Source: Kineosporia mesophila
Lineage (GTDB): Bacteria > Actinomycetota > Actinomycetes > Actinomycetales > Kineosporiaceae
Assembly: GCF_021129235.1 (NCBI RefSeq)
Contig: NZ_JAJOMA010000009.1
Location: 1 to 64,000, forward strand
DNA length: 64,000 nt
Reading direction: 5' to 3'
The translations under genes were made by a program, and so were the position numbers. Positions 20,412 to 30,580 of the stretch are shown here, in pieces; within the stretch, counting starts at the first letter, position 1, and every line of letters starts with the position of its first letter. The notes under the pieces are model-generated. The model saw nothing but the letters and a program-made list of their open reading frames with translations, made no database searches and was not told the origin of the DNA.

Positions 20412-22838
20412 TCAGATGCTCAGCTCCGAGGCCACTGCGCACGAACCGGGCACGCGGACGAGCTCATATCGTCTTAGCCAGTCGTCAAAGTCCGCAGCGG
20501 GCAAGGGCCGGCTGTGGAGATAACCTTGTGTCTCGTCACAGGACAGATGCGCCAGCGCGGCCAGCGTAGGCTCGTCCTCGACCCCCTCCGCCACCACTCG
20601 CAGATGCAGGTCGTGCGCCAGGGCGATGGTATTGGCCACAATGGCAGCAGCCCGTGGGTCAACCAGCAGGTCCGCGGTGAACGAGCGGTCCAGCTTCAGC
20701 TCGCTGACCGGTAGTTGCCGCAGTTGCGTCAACGACGAGTACCCGGTCCCGAAGTCATCGATACTGACCTGGATCCCCAGAACCATGAGCGCCTTCACCA
20801 CGGACACACTGCGCTCGGGCTCGCGCAGAAGCGCCGTCTCGGTGATTTCCAGCACCAGCGAGGTCGCCGGCACCTGATACTCGTCCAGAAGCGCCTCAAC
20901 GGTCTTCGGCAAAGACCGGTCCAGCAGTGTTCCCGCCGAAAGATTAACGGAGACACGAATATCGCGGCCGACAGACCGCCACCGGGATTGCTGGGCGACG
21001 GCCTGGGTCAGTACCTCCCGCGTGATGGCGTCCATCAGTCCGTGGGACTCCGCAAGGGGCAGAAATTGCCCCGGCATGAGCAGCCCGAGCCGAGGGTGCT
21101 GCCATCGGACCAGAGCTTCGGCTCCCGCCAGCAGACCGTTTCGGGTCTCTCCGGTGACCACGCCGGATGGCGTTGTGCGGTCGTCCTGGAAACCGGTGTG
21201 CAACTGAGGTTGATAGTGGACCTTCAGCTCGCCGGTGGTGATGGCCCGTCGAAGTTCACCCACCATGGCCAGGAGTCCCCGGGGATCGCTATGACGTTCG
21301 GGCTCGTAGGCGACCACGAGCAGGTCGTTCCGCTTGGCGTCGTACATGGCGGTGTCGGCCTGACGCAGGAGGGTCGCGGCGTCCATCGTCGCTTCCCCTC
21401 GCCGCGCGGTCACGATCTCCTCGGGCGGTGACCATGACGTCACCCCGACGCTCAGATCGACATGCACGCTCATACCGGCCAGCTGGAACGGCTCCGCAAA
21501 TGTCTCGGACAAGAGGGACAGAGCCCTTTCCCCGTCGGCGCCGGTCGGCGACACGATCGCGAATTCGTCGCCGCCCAATCGTCCCAGCAGGGCGGACACA
21601 GGCAGCCGTGACTGCACCCGCTGATTGACCATGCGCAGGAGATCGTCGCCGACGCTGTGTCCCAGACCGTCGTTGACCTCCTTGAAGTGGTCCAGGTCGA
21701 AGACCGCCAGCTGAGTGGCGCGGTTCTGGGCCACGCGTGATTCCAGGCGGCGAAGGAGCGCGCGACGGTTGGACCCTCCGGTCAGATCGTCCGTCAGAGC
21801 CTCCGCCCGGCTGGCCGCGAGCTGGACGAGCTCGCGCAGGTTGATCAGCAGGCGAATGCTGGACCCCATGACGGCGGCGACCGCGCACAAGGCCACCAGG
21901 GCGGGAACCCCGGTCAGAAGGGCTGCCACCAGCACGGCCATCCCCGCGCTGACCACCACGAAGGCACCGACGGTGGACTTGACCGGATCAGATGCCTGGG
22001 TGGGTACGAACCGGACCGGTTTCAGGGCGGCGGTGGCCAGCAACAGCAGTCCGAAACACCAGACGCACAGTGTCCATCCCGGGAGCGAGCCGTCGGCGAA
22101 CAAACCGAAGACGCCACTGGCACCGGCCATCAGGTAGGCGCCCGTCACCAGCCAGATGCGCAGATCCAGGTACAGCCGACTGACGGATGCTGCGGTCAAC
22201 GCGGCCGTGACAACGACGATCCACACAGCGCTCTGCGCAGCCAGCAGTTGTTCGCGCCAGGTCACGGTGGCCAGCAACAGCCCTTCCCCGTTGTCGGGAG
22301 CGTTCCAGGCCAGGCAGCATCCGATGAGTGCGGTCACCACCAGCACCGAGCTGATGCCGTTCAGCAGATCGTCCGGGTCCACGCCGGCACTGTGGCGGCT
22401 CCAGCGGACGACGGCGCAGTACGTCAGCGGAAAAGTCACCAGTGTGCCCAGAGCGGCCGGCAGCTCGGAAAGCCCGGAGGTGCCGGGAAAGAGCGACAGC
22501 ACCTCCGTCGCCAGTCCGCTGAGTCCGAAGACGGCGCAGGCCGCGCTGAACATCCGCCACACGCGCTGCTCGGCCAGGGACCGCCGGGCGCGCCAGGTGA
22601 CGATCCACCAGGTGGCCCCGAGCGCGGTGGCGGCCGAGAGGATCCGGGCATCGCGCCAGATGCCCTCGTGACCGATGACGCCGCCACCCAAGCTCATCAG
22701 CTGGAGGACCGTCTGCCCGATCAGGGCGATGACCAGGGCGAGAACGGCCGTTCCAGCCGGGTGCGACACGGCCGACCAGAACCTGTTCGCGGAACCGGAC
22801 AATCGGGCAGTCCTCACAGGGTAGACAGCTGAGACCAC
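20412..22838 (-). CDS. Membrane GGDEF-EAL protein (c-di-GMP turnover)
   Basis: The 808-residue protein has about eight to ten membrane segments in the first 330 residues, then GGDEF and EAL domains. The synthase motif is intact (RLGGDEFAIV, about residue 425) and lacks an RxxD inhibitory site five residues before it. The phosphodiesterase domain keeps AEALVRWQHP (about 572), VSIDDFGTGYSSL and VVAEGVED. Both activities are plausible. It lies upstream of the PKS regulators with its own terminator and diverges from the diguanylate cyclase at 23139. Confidence 0.92.
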   Translation of the reverse strand: MVSAVYPVRTARLSGSANRFWSAVSHPAGTAVLALVIALIGQTVLQLMSLGGGVIGHEGIWRDARILSAATALGATWWIVTWRARRSLAEQRVWRMFSAACAVFGLSGLATEVLSLFPGTSGLSELPAALGTLVTFPLTYCAVVRWSRHSAGVDPDDLLNGISSVLVVTALIGCCLAWNAPDNGEGLLLATVTWREQLLAAQSAVWIVVVTAALTAASVSRLYLDLRIWLVTGAYLMAGASGVFGLFADGSLPGWTLCVWCFGLLLLATAALKPVRFVPTQASDPVKSTVGAFVVVSAGMAVLVAALLTGVPALVALCAVAAVMGSSIRLLINLRELVQLAASRAEALTDDLTGGSNRRALLRRLESRVAQNRATQLAVFDLDHFKEVNDGLGHSVGDDLLRMVNQRVQSRLPVSALLGRLGGDEFAIVSPTGADGERALSLLSETFAEPFQLAGMSVHVDLSVGVTSWSPPEEIVTARRGEATMDAATLLRQADTAMYDAKRNDLLVVAYEPERHSDPRGLLAMVGELRRAITTGELKVHYQPQLHTGFQDDRTTPSGVVTGETRNGLLAGAEALVRWQHPRLGLLMPGQFLPLAESHGLMDAITREVLTQAVAQQSRWRSVGRDIRVSVNLSAGTLLDRSLPKTVEALLDEYQVPATSLVLEITETALLREPERSVSVVKALMVLGIQVSIDDFGTGYSSLTQLRQLPVSELKLDRSFTADLLVDPRAAAIVANTIALAHDLHLRVVAEGVEDEPTLAALAHLSCDETQGYLHSRPLPAADFDDWLRRYELVRVPGSCAVASELSI

Positions 22839-23138
22839 CGGTTCCTCTCGGCACGGCGTTCGTCGTCATCCAGTGATTCTGCGAAAGTCGCCCAGGTCGA
22901 TCAGCGCTCGCCCGCCGCCCGGCTCGAGATTCTGCCCGCGACCGGAACCGGCATCGCATGCCCTCCCGGGCCCCGTCCCCGATCTGCTGCGGGTGGGGTC
23001 CTAATGGCCGGACGCCGGCTGACGGTCATCGCCTGCACGGGTGATGTCCGCGGAACCGGCTCAGGTCGCCGGCATCCCGACCGAGAGGGCCGGGACTGCT
23101 TCCGTCCGGGAGCGGACCCGATCGGGAAGGGCTCCTTC

Positions 23139-24332
23139 GTGCTTGATGGCCGGTGGCCGGTGATCCTGCGCTCCGGAGCAACGGTAGCGACGCAACTGCT
23201 GCTGGTCGCCGCCGTCTGGGCGTGGCTCGCGATGCTCGAGCTTCCCCGGGGTTCTCTGTCCTGGCTGCTGCTCTCCTGGGGCCTGTGTTTCGCGCTCTAC
23301 ACCTGGCCTTTGCAGCCTCTGCTGGAGCGTGTCAGTGACTCGGTGCCCGGCCTGAGTGCTCGTGTCGTTCTGTGCCTGGCCGCGATCTGGTGGGCGGTCG
23401 CCACGACCGGCCTCACGATGCTCTTCCCTGTGGTCATGGCCTTCAGCGTTTCGGAGATCCTGAGTCGGCATCCCGCGTTGCCCACGGCGATGGTGGGTAT
23501 GACGGCTGTCGTCACCGGCACCCTCCTGATGCAGATGGCCATGCACGGTGGTCTGGTCACCAGCCTGGCTCCGGCCGCGGTGGCCGATGAACTGGCGGCC
23601 ATCCTGGCCGGCATCGGTTGCGTCCTGCTGGCCCGCACCATGACGACCAGCCGGCGGCACCAGATCCTCCAGGCCCAGCTCGATGAGCAACAGCGACGGC
23701 AGCACGAGGAACTTCACTACGCCGCCACGCATGATCAGCTCACCGGGCTTCTCAGCCGGCGGGGGGCCGTCGAGGCATTGAACGCAAGAGGCCGTTCGCC
23801 GCAGTTTGCCTCAGCACTTTTGTTCATGGATCTGGACGGGTTCAAGAAGGTCAACGACACCTATGGCCACGACGCCGGTGATCAGCTGCTCCGCACGGTG
23901 GCCGACAGAATCCGGCAGACCGTGCCCCCCGGAAACATCACCGCCCGGATGGGCGGCGACGAATTCATCGTCATCCTTCACGATGCTGATCCGCCGGCCG
24001 TGGAGAGGGCGATCCGGGAGATCCGCACGACCATCGACCGTCCCGTCCAGGTCGTTCTTCCTCCGGCAGACCCGGGAAAGCCACCCACCGCACCGGTTCG
24101 CACCCACGTCCGGGTGGGCCTGAGTATCGGTGCCTCGCCGATCACCTCGACCAGCGATACGGAACAGGCACTGCGGGCAGCGGACGAGGCCATGTATCGC
24201 GACAAGAACAGCCGCTCCGATCATCGGGCGAACCGGGGAGTACCGCCGGAGATCTGGAGGATGCCCATCCAGCCCGGTCCCGGCTCTCAGCAGAACGCCC
24301 CCTCGATCGCCGGCCCCGGGTTCAGCACTTAG
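23139..24332 (+). CDS. Membrane diguanylate cyclase (GGDEF)
   Basis: The 397-residue protein has about five to six membrane segments (residues 5-165), a short coiled-coil linker (QAQLDEQQRRQHEE) and a GGDEF domain. Its motifs are HDQLTGLLSRRG, FMDLDGFKKVNDTYGHDAGD and MGGDEF at about 271. No RxxD inhibitory site is present. The start at GTG 23139 follows GGGAAGG; ATG 23004 is in frame but lacks a ribosome-binding site and membrane-like sequence. Its stop overlaps the convergent MFS gene stop by 3 nt. Confidence 0.88.
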   Translation: MLDGRWPVILRSGATVATQLLLVAAVWAWLAMLELPRGSLSWLLLSWGLCFALYTWPLQPLLERVSDSVPGLSARVVLCLAAIWWAVATTGLTMLFPVVMAFSVSEILSRHPALPTAMVGMTAVVTGTLLMQMAMHGGLVTSLAPAAVADELAAILAGIGCVLLARTMTTSRRHQILQAQLDEQQRRQHEELHYAATHDQLTGLLSRRGAVEALNARGRSPQFASALLFMDLDGFKKVNDTYGHDAGDQLLRTVADRIRQTVPPGNITARMGGDEFIVILHDADPPAVERAIREIRTTIDRPVQVVLPPADPGKPPTAPVRTHVRVGLSIGASPITSTSDTEQALRAADEAMYRDKNSRSDHRANRGVPPEIWRMPIQPGPGSQQNAPSIAGPGFST

Positions 24333-26107
24333 CCGATCGTCTGCCCGCCCTCGGAGTGGTTCGCCGCTTGTGAATCAGGGGCCACTCGGGGTTGCGGTAC
24401 ATCGATGGCTCCAGCCGACGGTTCCGCGCCGTGGACGAGAACCCATCGCCAGCAGTCGTCGTCCTCCCGACGCAGAACGCCGCTGAGCTGATAGGGGAAG
24501 GTCTCCGCCGCACCCGGTCCCGGGTGATCAGGATGCACGGTCCCGGTCCCTGTCACCAGAATCCAGGCCGTGTCGCCCTGCGAACTCGAGACGATCGTCC
24601 GCTGCCAGGTGAAGACGTATCGTTCCGGGCGTCCCAGCACCTTCGCCAGGAGCGCCGCAACGTCATCCTGACCGGTGGCGTGTTCGTCGATCTCGGAGCC
24701 GGCATAGGTGATGTCCGGGGCACAGTAGCTCAGGAAGGCATCGGCATCGCGATCCGCGAAGCTCGTGGTCAGCGCGTCCAGGGCCGGCTGGATGCTCGCC
24801 TCCACCATCGGGTGCTCTTCCTCCGTCGAGACATAGGCAGCCGCCGGGAATCCGTCGGGCAGCCGCATCTGCGGCAGGAACAGAGAGCCGAGTGTGATGG
24901 CGCCTCCCAGAAGACCGGCTCCCGCGAGGGTGTTACGGGTGCCGAGCAAGCTGGCCACCGGTGCCGTGATCGCGTAGGACAGCGGCAGGAAGGCAATGGA
25001 GATGCACCAGTCGAGACTGGAGACACGACCCATCAGGGCGTCGGGAACCAGGCGCTGCTTGGTGGTGGCCCAGGCGATCGTGCCGGCTGCCTCGAACCCG
25101 TTGATGAGAAGACTGGCCAGGGCCAATTGCCAACTGTGGGTGGCAAACCCGTACCCGGCGACCGCTACGGTCGCCGTCGTCCAGCAGAGGTACATGAAGG
25201 TGAACTGCCGCTGGGGCAGGCCGGTCTGGGCCATCAGCAAGGCCGCTCCGACCGCTCCGATGCCCCCGGCGGCCAGCACGACGCCCAGAATCCGGGCCGA
25301 GCCGCCGAAGTCGGTTCGGACCAGGTAGGGAAGCAAGACCTCGGTGGGCCCGATGAAGAGCAGATAGGTCACCCCGGCCGAGAGAAAAGTTCCCCACAAC
25401 CACATCCGGGAGCGGATGAAGGTCAGCCCTTCCCTGGCCTCGGCCAGAAGACCGGCGCCCGTGTCGTCCTGATCCATCGGCCTCGGCCGGATCATGAGCA
25501 CGCAGGCAGCCGACAGGGCGAAGCTGGTCGCATCCACCAGGAAGGCTCCTCCCGCGCCGATCGCCGCGACCAGGGCGCCACCCAGCGCAGGCCCCAACAG
25601 TCGCAGCATCATCGGGCGCAGGAGCTGATCCAGGGCGTTGGCGTGCTCCAGGTCGCTCTCGTGCACCAGACTCGGCAGGAGGGCGTCGAAGGCGGGGGCG
25701 GCGAAACCCGCTCCCGCACCGTACACAACGCTCAGCAGGGCCATGTGCCACAGATGTAGATGCCCGGTCAGCGCCGTCACCGCGACCGTCGAGATCGCCG
25801 CGCAGCGCACCACATCGGCGGCGATCAGAATGCGACGCCGGTCGTACCGATCGCTGATCACTCCGCCGAAGACCACACACACCAGCTGAGGGGTGGTCGC
25901 GCAGACCCCCAGCAGGGCCAGACCGCCGGCCCCGTGCCCCAGGGTGAGGGCTTGCCAGGCCATGGCGACCAGGTAGACGCCGTCCCCGAGCAGACTGGTC
26001 GAGGCGCCGATCCAGAGCAGACGGAAATCTCTTTGCCGCAATGGTTTCAGAAGAGGAAACCGCGATGATGGCGTGATGCCCGGCCGTACTTCACCCGCTT
26101 CATTCAT
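24329..26107 (-). CDS. MFS transporter fused to an NTF2/SnoaL-like domain
   Basis: The 592-residue protein is an MFS exporter of the enterobactin-exporter-like type for about 420 residues: FRLLWIGASTSLLGDGVYLV, then the loop GVISDRYDRRRILIAADVVR. A soluble domain of about 130 residues follows, starting near VEASIQPALDALTTSFADRD and containing YVFTWQRTIVSSSQGDTAWI. That part matches NTF2/SnoaL-like folds. Such C-terminal domains are unusual on MFS pumps. The ATG overlaps the alpha-oxoamine synthase stop by 8 nt, so it probably exports or modifies that enzyme's product. Confidence 0.85.
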   Translation of the reverse strand: MNEAGEVRPGITPSSRFPLLKPLRQRDFRLLWIGASTSLLGDGVYLVAMAWQALTLGHGAGGLALLGVCATTPQLVCVVFGGVISDRYDRRRILIAADVVRCAAISTVAVTALTGHLHLWHMALLSVVYGAGAGFAAPAFDALLPSLVHESDLEHANALDQLLRPMMLRLLGPALGGALVAAIGAGGAFLVDATSFALSAACVLMIRPRPMDQDDTGAGLLAEAREGLTFIRSRMWLWGTFLSAGVTYLLFIGPTEVLLPYLVRTDFGGSARILGVVLAAGGIGAVGAALLMAQTGLPQRQFTFMYLCWTTATVAVAGYGFATHSWQLALASLLINGFEAAGTIAWATTKQRLVPDALMGRVSSLDWCISIAFLPLSYAITAPVASLLGTRNTLAGAGLLGGAITLGSLFLPQMRLPDGFPAAAYVSTEEEHPMVEASIQPALDALTTSFADRDADAFLSYCAPDITYAGSEIDEHATGQDDVAALLAKVLGRPERYVFTWQRTIVSSSQGDTAWILVTGTGTVHPDHPGPGAAETFPYQLSGVLRREDDDCWRWVLVHGAEPSAGAIDVPQPRVAPDSQAANHSEGGQTIG

Positions 26108-27344
26108 CGCGCCGGCGCAACAGTTCAGCATCCGCGAGGCCGTCCAGCACCGCACAGAGTTCGTCGATCTCGTCGTCCTGATTGGCCGCGGTGATCTGGA
26201 CCCGGAAGCCCACCTGGTCGCGGGGAACCAAGGGGTAGGCCGCCAGGGTCACGTAGATCCCCTTACGGAATAGGATGGCGCCGACTTCTTCGATCGACAT
26301 TCCTGTGGCCAGCGGAAGTTCAATGATGGGTAGACCAGAAGTATTGGGAGTGTAAACGTTTCGATGTTCAAGCAGGTTGAGTACGCGACGGGTCTTGTCG
26401 TGCAGGTCAGCCCGTAACCGATCACCACGCACCTCATTGACATCGAACCCGGCCATCACCGTGGCCAAGGACGCGGTCGGGGACGGGCCGGAGTACAGGT
26501 ACGGCGCAGCAGCCAGCTTGAGATGGTCCTTGAGTGCGGTCGGCAACGCGATGAACGCCAGCAGCGACGAATACGCCTTGGAGAAGCCCCCCACCAGAAT
26601 GATGTCGTCGTAGGACTGCGCGGTATGGCGGACGATACTGTTGCCTCGCTGACCGTAGGGACTGCTCTCCTGGTCGCTGCGCTCCCCGATGACGCCAAAA
26701 CCATGGGCGTCATCGACATACAGCCGGGCGCCGTGCTCACGCGCCAGCGCTACGTATTCACCCAGTTCCGGAATGTTCCCGGTCATGCTGTTGACGCCGT
26801 CCATACAGATCAGCCTGGTCTCGTGAGCCGGGGCCCGGCGCAGAAGATCGGCCAGTTCCGTCAGGTCGTGGAAACGCTGAACCGACGCCCCGAGACCCCG
26901 GGACATGACGCATCCGTCGTAAATGGTCTTGTGCGCTGTGCTTTCCATGAAGATCTGACCGTCACCGGCCAGGGCCGGCAGGACCGACAGGTGAATCTGC
27001 GTGATGGTGGGTAGCACCAGGGTGTCGGGAGCGCCGAGGAGATCGCTGAGTCGCTCCTCGATGTCCAGGTAGATCCGGGGGCTGCCGAGCAGGCGCGACC
27101 AGCTGGGATGCGTTCCCCAGCGGGATACTTCGGGGGCGATCCGATCAGCGATCTCGGGATCGAGGTCCAGGCCCAGATAATTGCACGAGGCGAAGTCGGC
27201 GAGCCACTGATCGCCGATCCGGATCCGTCGCCCCCTCACCTCGTCGATGGTGGCGTCGCACATCTCGGATACTGCCCGCAGATGCGCCAATCCGCTGAGC
27301 TGGGGCTTCGTGGCGACCGGTACGAGCGTAGCCAACGGCTTCAT
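26100..27344 (-). CDS. PLP-dependent alpha-oxoamine synthase (AONS/CqsA-like)
   Basis: The 414-residue fold-type I enzyme condenses an acyl thioester with an amino acid, releasing CO2. The Schiff-base Lys is Lys256 (LVGGFSKAYSS); DDAHGFG (211-217) holds the cofactor Asp and His. His137 in STAHKTIYDG corresponds to the ring-stacking His. No biotin gene is near, so biotin synthesis is unlikely. It starts by ATGA overlap from a PAS-GGDEF-EAL gene and ends overlapping an MFS exporter, an arrangement suggesting a small diffusible aminoketone. Serine palmitoyltransferase-like or glycine C-acetyltransferase activity are alternatives. Confidence 0.86.
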   Translation of the reverse strand: MKPLATLVPVATKPQLSGLAHLRAVSEMCDATIDEVRGRRIRIGDQWLADFASCNYLGLDLDPEIADRIAPEVSRWGTHPSWSRLLGSPRIYLDIEERLSDLLGAPDTLVLPTITQIHLSVLPALAGDGQIFMESTAHKTIYDGCVMSRGLGASVQRFHDLTELADLLRRAPAHETRLICMDGVNSMTGNIPELGEYVALAREHGARLYVDDAHGFGVIGERSDQESSPYGQRGNSIVRHTAQSYDDIILVGGFSKAYSSLLAFIALPTALKDHLKLAAAPYLYSGPSPTASLATVMAGFDVNEVRGDRLRADLHDKTRRVLNLLEHRNVYTPNTSGLPIIELPLATGMSIEEVGAILFRKGIYVTLAAYPLVPRDQVGFRVQITAANQDDEIDELCAVLDGLADAELLRRRDE

Positions 27345-30300
27345 ACCAGATCTTTCGGAATCTGGACCCCCGGAGTTGAGCCGTCCTCCCAGGCGTCTCT
27401 TCCTTCGCCGGCAACTTTCCCCGTTTTCCGGACGCCTCCGTCGAAGGTCGGCGACGCGGGCGACCCACTCTGCCGCGGAAGATCCGACAGGGCGGAGGAG
27501 AAGGGAAGGGTTCCGTCCGGAGAGCTCGCCAGCAGAGCGGCCAGCCGGCTCGGTGGCAAGGGGGGCGAGAACAAGTAGCCCTGACCCAGCCGGCAGCCCA
27601 GTCGCTGCAACTCCGCTCTCTGCGACATGGTCTCGATCCCCTCCGCCACCACGGCGACGCCGAGGTGCTGGGCCAGGGCCACGACCGTCCGGGCCGGAGT
27701 TCCGTCGTTGGCCCGGTCGCTGGAGAGCCCCATGACGAATGATCTGTCGATCTTGAGCAGGTCGACAGGAAGACGGGGCAGGTACCCCAGGGAGCTGTAC
27801 CCGGTACCGAAGTCGTCGAGCGCTATGGTGACGCCCAGTTCACGGACGACCCGCAAGCTGTTCACCACTGCGGTGTCCTCGCCCAGGAGCACGCCCTCGG
27901 TGATCTCCAGAACGAGACGATCCGCAGGAACATCATTCTGCGAGAGCGAATCCTGAACCAGAGCGGCGAAACCTGGTTCCTCGATCTGCCGCCCGGACAC
28001 ATTCACGTTCATCCGCAGCGCGTTCCCCGGGAATTGCTCGGCCCAGAGACCCATCTGACGGCAGGCGGTATCCAGCACCCAGGCCCCGATCGGCACGATG
28101 AGCCCGTTCTCCTCAGCCAGGGCAATGAACTCCTGAGGGAGGACGAGGCCGTTGGTCGGGTGGTTCCATCGGATCAGAGCCTCCACCCCTACCAGCTGAC
28201 CGGTTTCCAGCGTCACGATCGGTTGATAGACCAGGATGAACTCATCGAGCTCCAGCGCCTGCTGCAGAGCGGTGCGCATACCCGCGCGCTGCATCATCTG
28301 CGTGTGCAGATCGGGACGGAACTCGACCACACAGTTCTTGCCGTGTTCCTTGCCCGCGTACAGCGCCAGATCGGCGCGGCGCAGGAGCTCGACCGAGTCC
28401 AGTGCCTCCTCCTGATCGGGAGAGCTGACGGCTGTCCCGATGCATGCTCCGACCTGAGTCAGGTCCCCCCTCACGAGCAGGGGCCTGGTCAAGGCGCTCA
28501 GCAACCGATCCGCGGTGTCCCGGACCTCTTGCGGATCGTCGGTCTCGATCAGGATCGCGAACTCGTCACCGCCCAGGCGGGCAGCCGTCCCCTCGAGCCG
28601 AAGCGCCGCAGTGATCTCAGCGGCGACACACACGAGCAGGTCGTCCCCGACCGCGTGACCCCGGGTGTCGTTGACCAGTTTGAAGTCGTCCAGATCGATC
28701 AGCAACGCTGCGACGACCAACCCGGTGGCGGACTGCCGATCCAGAGCCTGCTTGACGCGTTCCCGGAAGAGCGCCCGGTTCGCCAGACCGGTGAGAGGGT
28801 CGTGGAACGCCTGATGAATGAGCTCCTGCTCCAGGTTTCGGCGTTCGGTGACATCCCGCAGAGTCAGGACGATCCCCTCCACCGTGGCGTCGTTCAGCAG
28901 ATTGCTGAAGAGAGCCTCGTACGCGTGGTAAGTGCCGTCGAGATGGACCAGACGCCAGTCCGCCGCAGCCCGATCGGTCTCCAGGTCGGTGGAGACGGCG
29001 GCCAGAACGTCGGAGAATCCGGGCCGGTCGAGCGGATGCAGAAAATCGTGGATCGGCCGGCCGGTCACTTCGGCGGACGGCAGTCCCAGGATCCGCTCCG
29101 CCGAAGGGCTGACGTACCGCAGGAGGCCGTTCGCGTCGGTGATGAGGATGACGTCGGAGGCGTTCTGCACCAAGGTCCGAAAGTGCGTGTCGCTGCGCTG
29201 CCGCTGCAAGTCATCAGCCAGGCGAGCGCTCTCGACCGCCACCGCCGCCTGGGCCGCGATGGCCTTCAGGGCGTCGGCTGTCTCGTCCGGAACAGATCGG
29301 GAGGTCAGGCTCAGAACCGCATCCGGGCCGGCATTGAACAACGCGCTGAACCGGACCCAGCCCTCACCGCGTTCCACCTGGACCGGTCCGGAGAAAAGCA
29401 CCGGCCGGCGGCCGATCCGGGAGGAGGCCATGGTGATGTCTCCATAGGCTGCCACCTCGCTCAGTTCGCCCGCCTCACAAAGATGCAGTTCGGCCCGGGC
29501 GGGCGAGGAGGGGGGCCGTAACCGCCTCGCCGAGCGGACAATGGCCAGGTACAGCTGCTCATGATCGGTGGCTCCACCGATATCCATGGCCGCCGCGCGA
29601 AGCGCCCGTTCCCGCGCGATCGACTGGCGGTGGACCGCCAGGACACTTTCCAGCCGGAGGAGGACGAGCAGGAACATGACGACGGAAAAGCCCGCTGCCG
29701 TACCGGCGTCCCGGACGGCACCACGGGCTGCCTCGATCATGAGCACCAGGGGGGACAGCAGACTCGCCAGGGCCAGGAGCACGAGACGCCGGCGGGGTAG
29801 ATCGGCACTCGGTGCCGGCGTGACCTCGCCGATCCCGGTCATGGACGGATGCAGCGCGGCGGCTCCCCAGCTGATGTAGAAGACGATCCACCCGATGTCG
29901 ACCGGACCATTCGTCGCCCAGGACCCGTGCAACTGGATGAGCCCGTAGAAGACGTCGGCTGTCAGGAGCCCGATCGCCCCGAGGGACAGCAGTTGCACGG
30001 CGACGACCCGCATACCTCCGTTGCCGACCAGCCGGATCAGGATGACCAGGACGAGGACGTCGCCCAGGGGGTAGGCGACCGAGACCATCTTCTGCACCAG
30101 GCTGAGGCTCTCGTCATGGACGTACGGCTCGATCAGATAGGCCCAGGAGAGAAAGCCCACGCCGGTGGTGATGATGAGGGCGTCCAGCAGACCGTCGCGA
30201 TCGCGCCAGGCGGCCCGACTCTGCACCAGGATCAGACCGGCGGCGAAGAGAGGATAGGTCAGGAGGTAGAACGCGTCCGAGATGGACGGATAGGGGTTTT

Positions 30301-30580
30301 CCCGGCCCAGGACGTCGACGTACACGTTGTACAGCGTGTCGCCGGTGATGAACGCCAGGAGAGCCAGCGACAGGATGACCCAGGCCCATCGGCGGGTCGG
30401 ACGATTCAGCCACACCCCGGCCAGTACGGCCAGTGAGGCCAGAAAACCGAGCGGGCTCCACAGAGCGAGGTGATGCCCGGGAAACACGTAATAGGCCGAA
30501 GCCAGAGCCATGGAGCACAGCACATAAACCCAGGAAGCAATCCGGCCCACACCTGGTGGATCGGCCGCACGACGAAACAA
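27341..30580 (-). CDS. Membrane GAF-PAS-GGDEF-EAL protein
   Basis: The 1,079-residue protein has about nine membrane segments (1-310), a GAF-like domain (about 325-460) and a PAS domain (THFRTLVQNASDVILITDAN). GGDEF (RLGGDEFAIL, about 670) and EAL (VEALIRWNHP, about 798; ALDDFGTGYSSL; VVAEGIET) follow. A disordered C-terminal tail of about 60 residues is Ser/Gly/Asp rich. Both catalytic motifs look intact; no RxxD I-site. Its stop is coupled to the alpha-oxoamine synthase start. That places c-di-GMP turnover in one operon with the synthase and its exporter. Confidence 0.92.
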   Translation of the reverse strand: MFRRAADPPGVGRIASWVYVLCSMALASAYYVFPGHHLALWSPLGFLASLAVLAGVWLNRPTRRWAWVILSLALLAFITGDTLYNVYVDVLGRENPYPSISDAFYLLTYPLFAAGLILVQSRAAWRDRDGLLDALIITTGVGFLSWAYLIEPYVHDESLSLVQKMVSVAYPLGDVLVLVILIRLVGNGGMRVVAVQLLSLGAIGLLTADVFYGLIQLHGSWATNGPVDIGWIVFYISWGAAALHPSMTGIGEVTPAPSADLPRRRLVLLALASLLSPLVLMIEAARGAVRDAGTAAGFSVVMFLLVLLRLESVLAVHRQSIARERALRAAAMDIGGATDHEQLYLAIVRSARRLRPPSSPARAELHLCEAGELSEVAAYGDITMASSRIGRRPVLFSGPVQVERGEGWVRFSALFNAGPDAVLSLTSRSVPDETADALKAIAAQAAVAVESARLADDLQRQRSDTHFRTLVQNASDVILITDANGLLRYVSPSAERILGLPSAEVTGRPIHDFLHPLDRPGFSDVLAAVSTDLETDRAAADWRLVHLDGTYHAYEALFSNLLNDATVEGIVLTLRDVTERRNLEQELIHQAFHDPLTGLANRALFRERVKQALDRQSATGLVVAALLIDLDDFKLVNDTRGHAVGDDLLVCVAAEITAALRLEGTAARLGGDEFAILIETDDPQEVRDTADRLLSALTRPLLVRGDLTQVGACIGTAVSSPDQEEALDSVELLRRADLALYAGKEHGKNCVVEFRPDLHTQMMQRAGMRTALQQALELDEFILVYQPIVTLETGQLVGVEALIRWNHPTNGLVLPQEFIALAEENGLIVPIGAWVLDTACRQMGLWAEQFPGNALRMNVNVSGRQIEEPGFAALVQDSLSQNDVPADRLVLEITEGVLLGEDTAVVNSLRVVRELGVTIALDDFGTGYSSLGYLPRLPVDLLKIDRSFVMGLSSDRANDGTPARTVVALAQHLGVAVVAEGIETMSQRAELQRLGCRLGQGYLFSPPLPPSRLAALLASSPDGTLPFSSALSDLPRQSGSPASPTFDGGVRKTGKVAGEGRDAWEDGSTPGVQIPKDLV

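Noticed and set aside
20245-20523. Small plus-strand gene between the PKS regulators and the GGDEF-EAL gene
   Set aside because: It spans the terminator hairpin and runs into antisense of the GGDEF-EAL gene, with no coding bias.
26100-27344. Assignment of the alpha-oxoamine synthase as BioF (biotin synthesis)
   Set aside because: No bioA, bioB or bioD is nearby and the gene is coupled to c-di-GMP and export genes.
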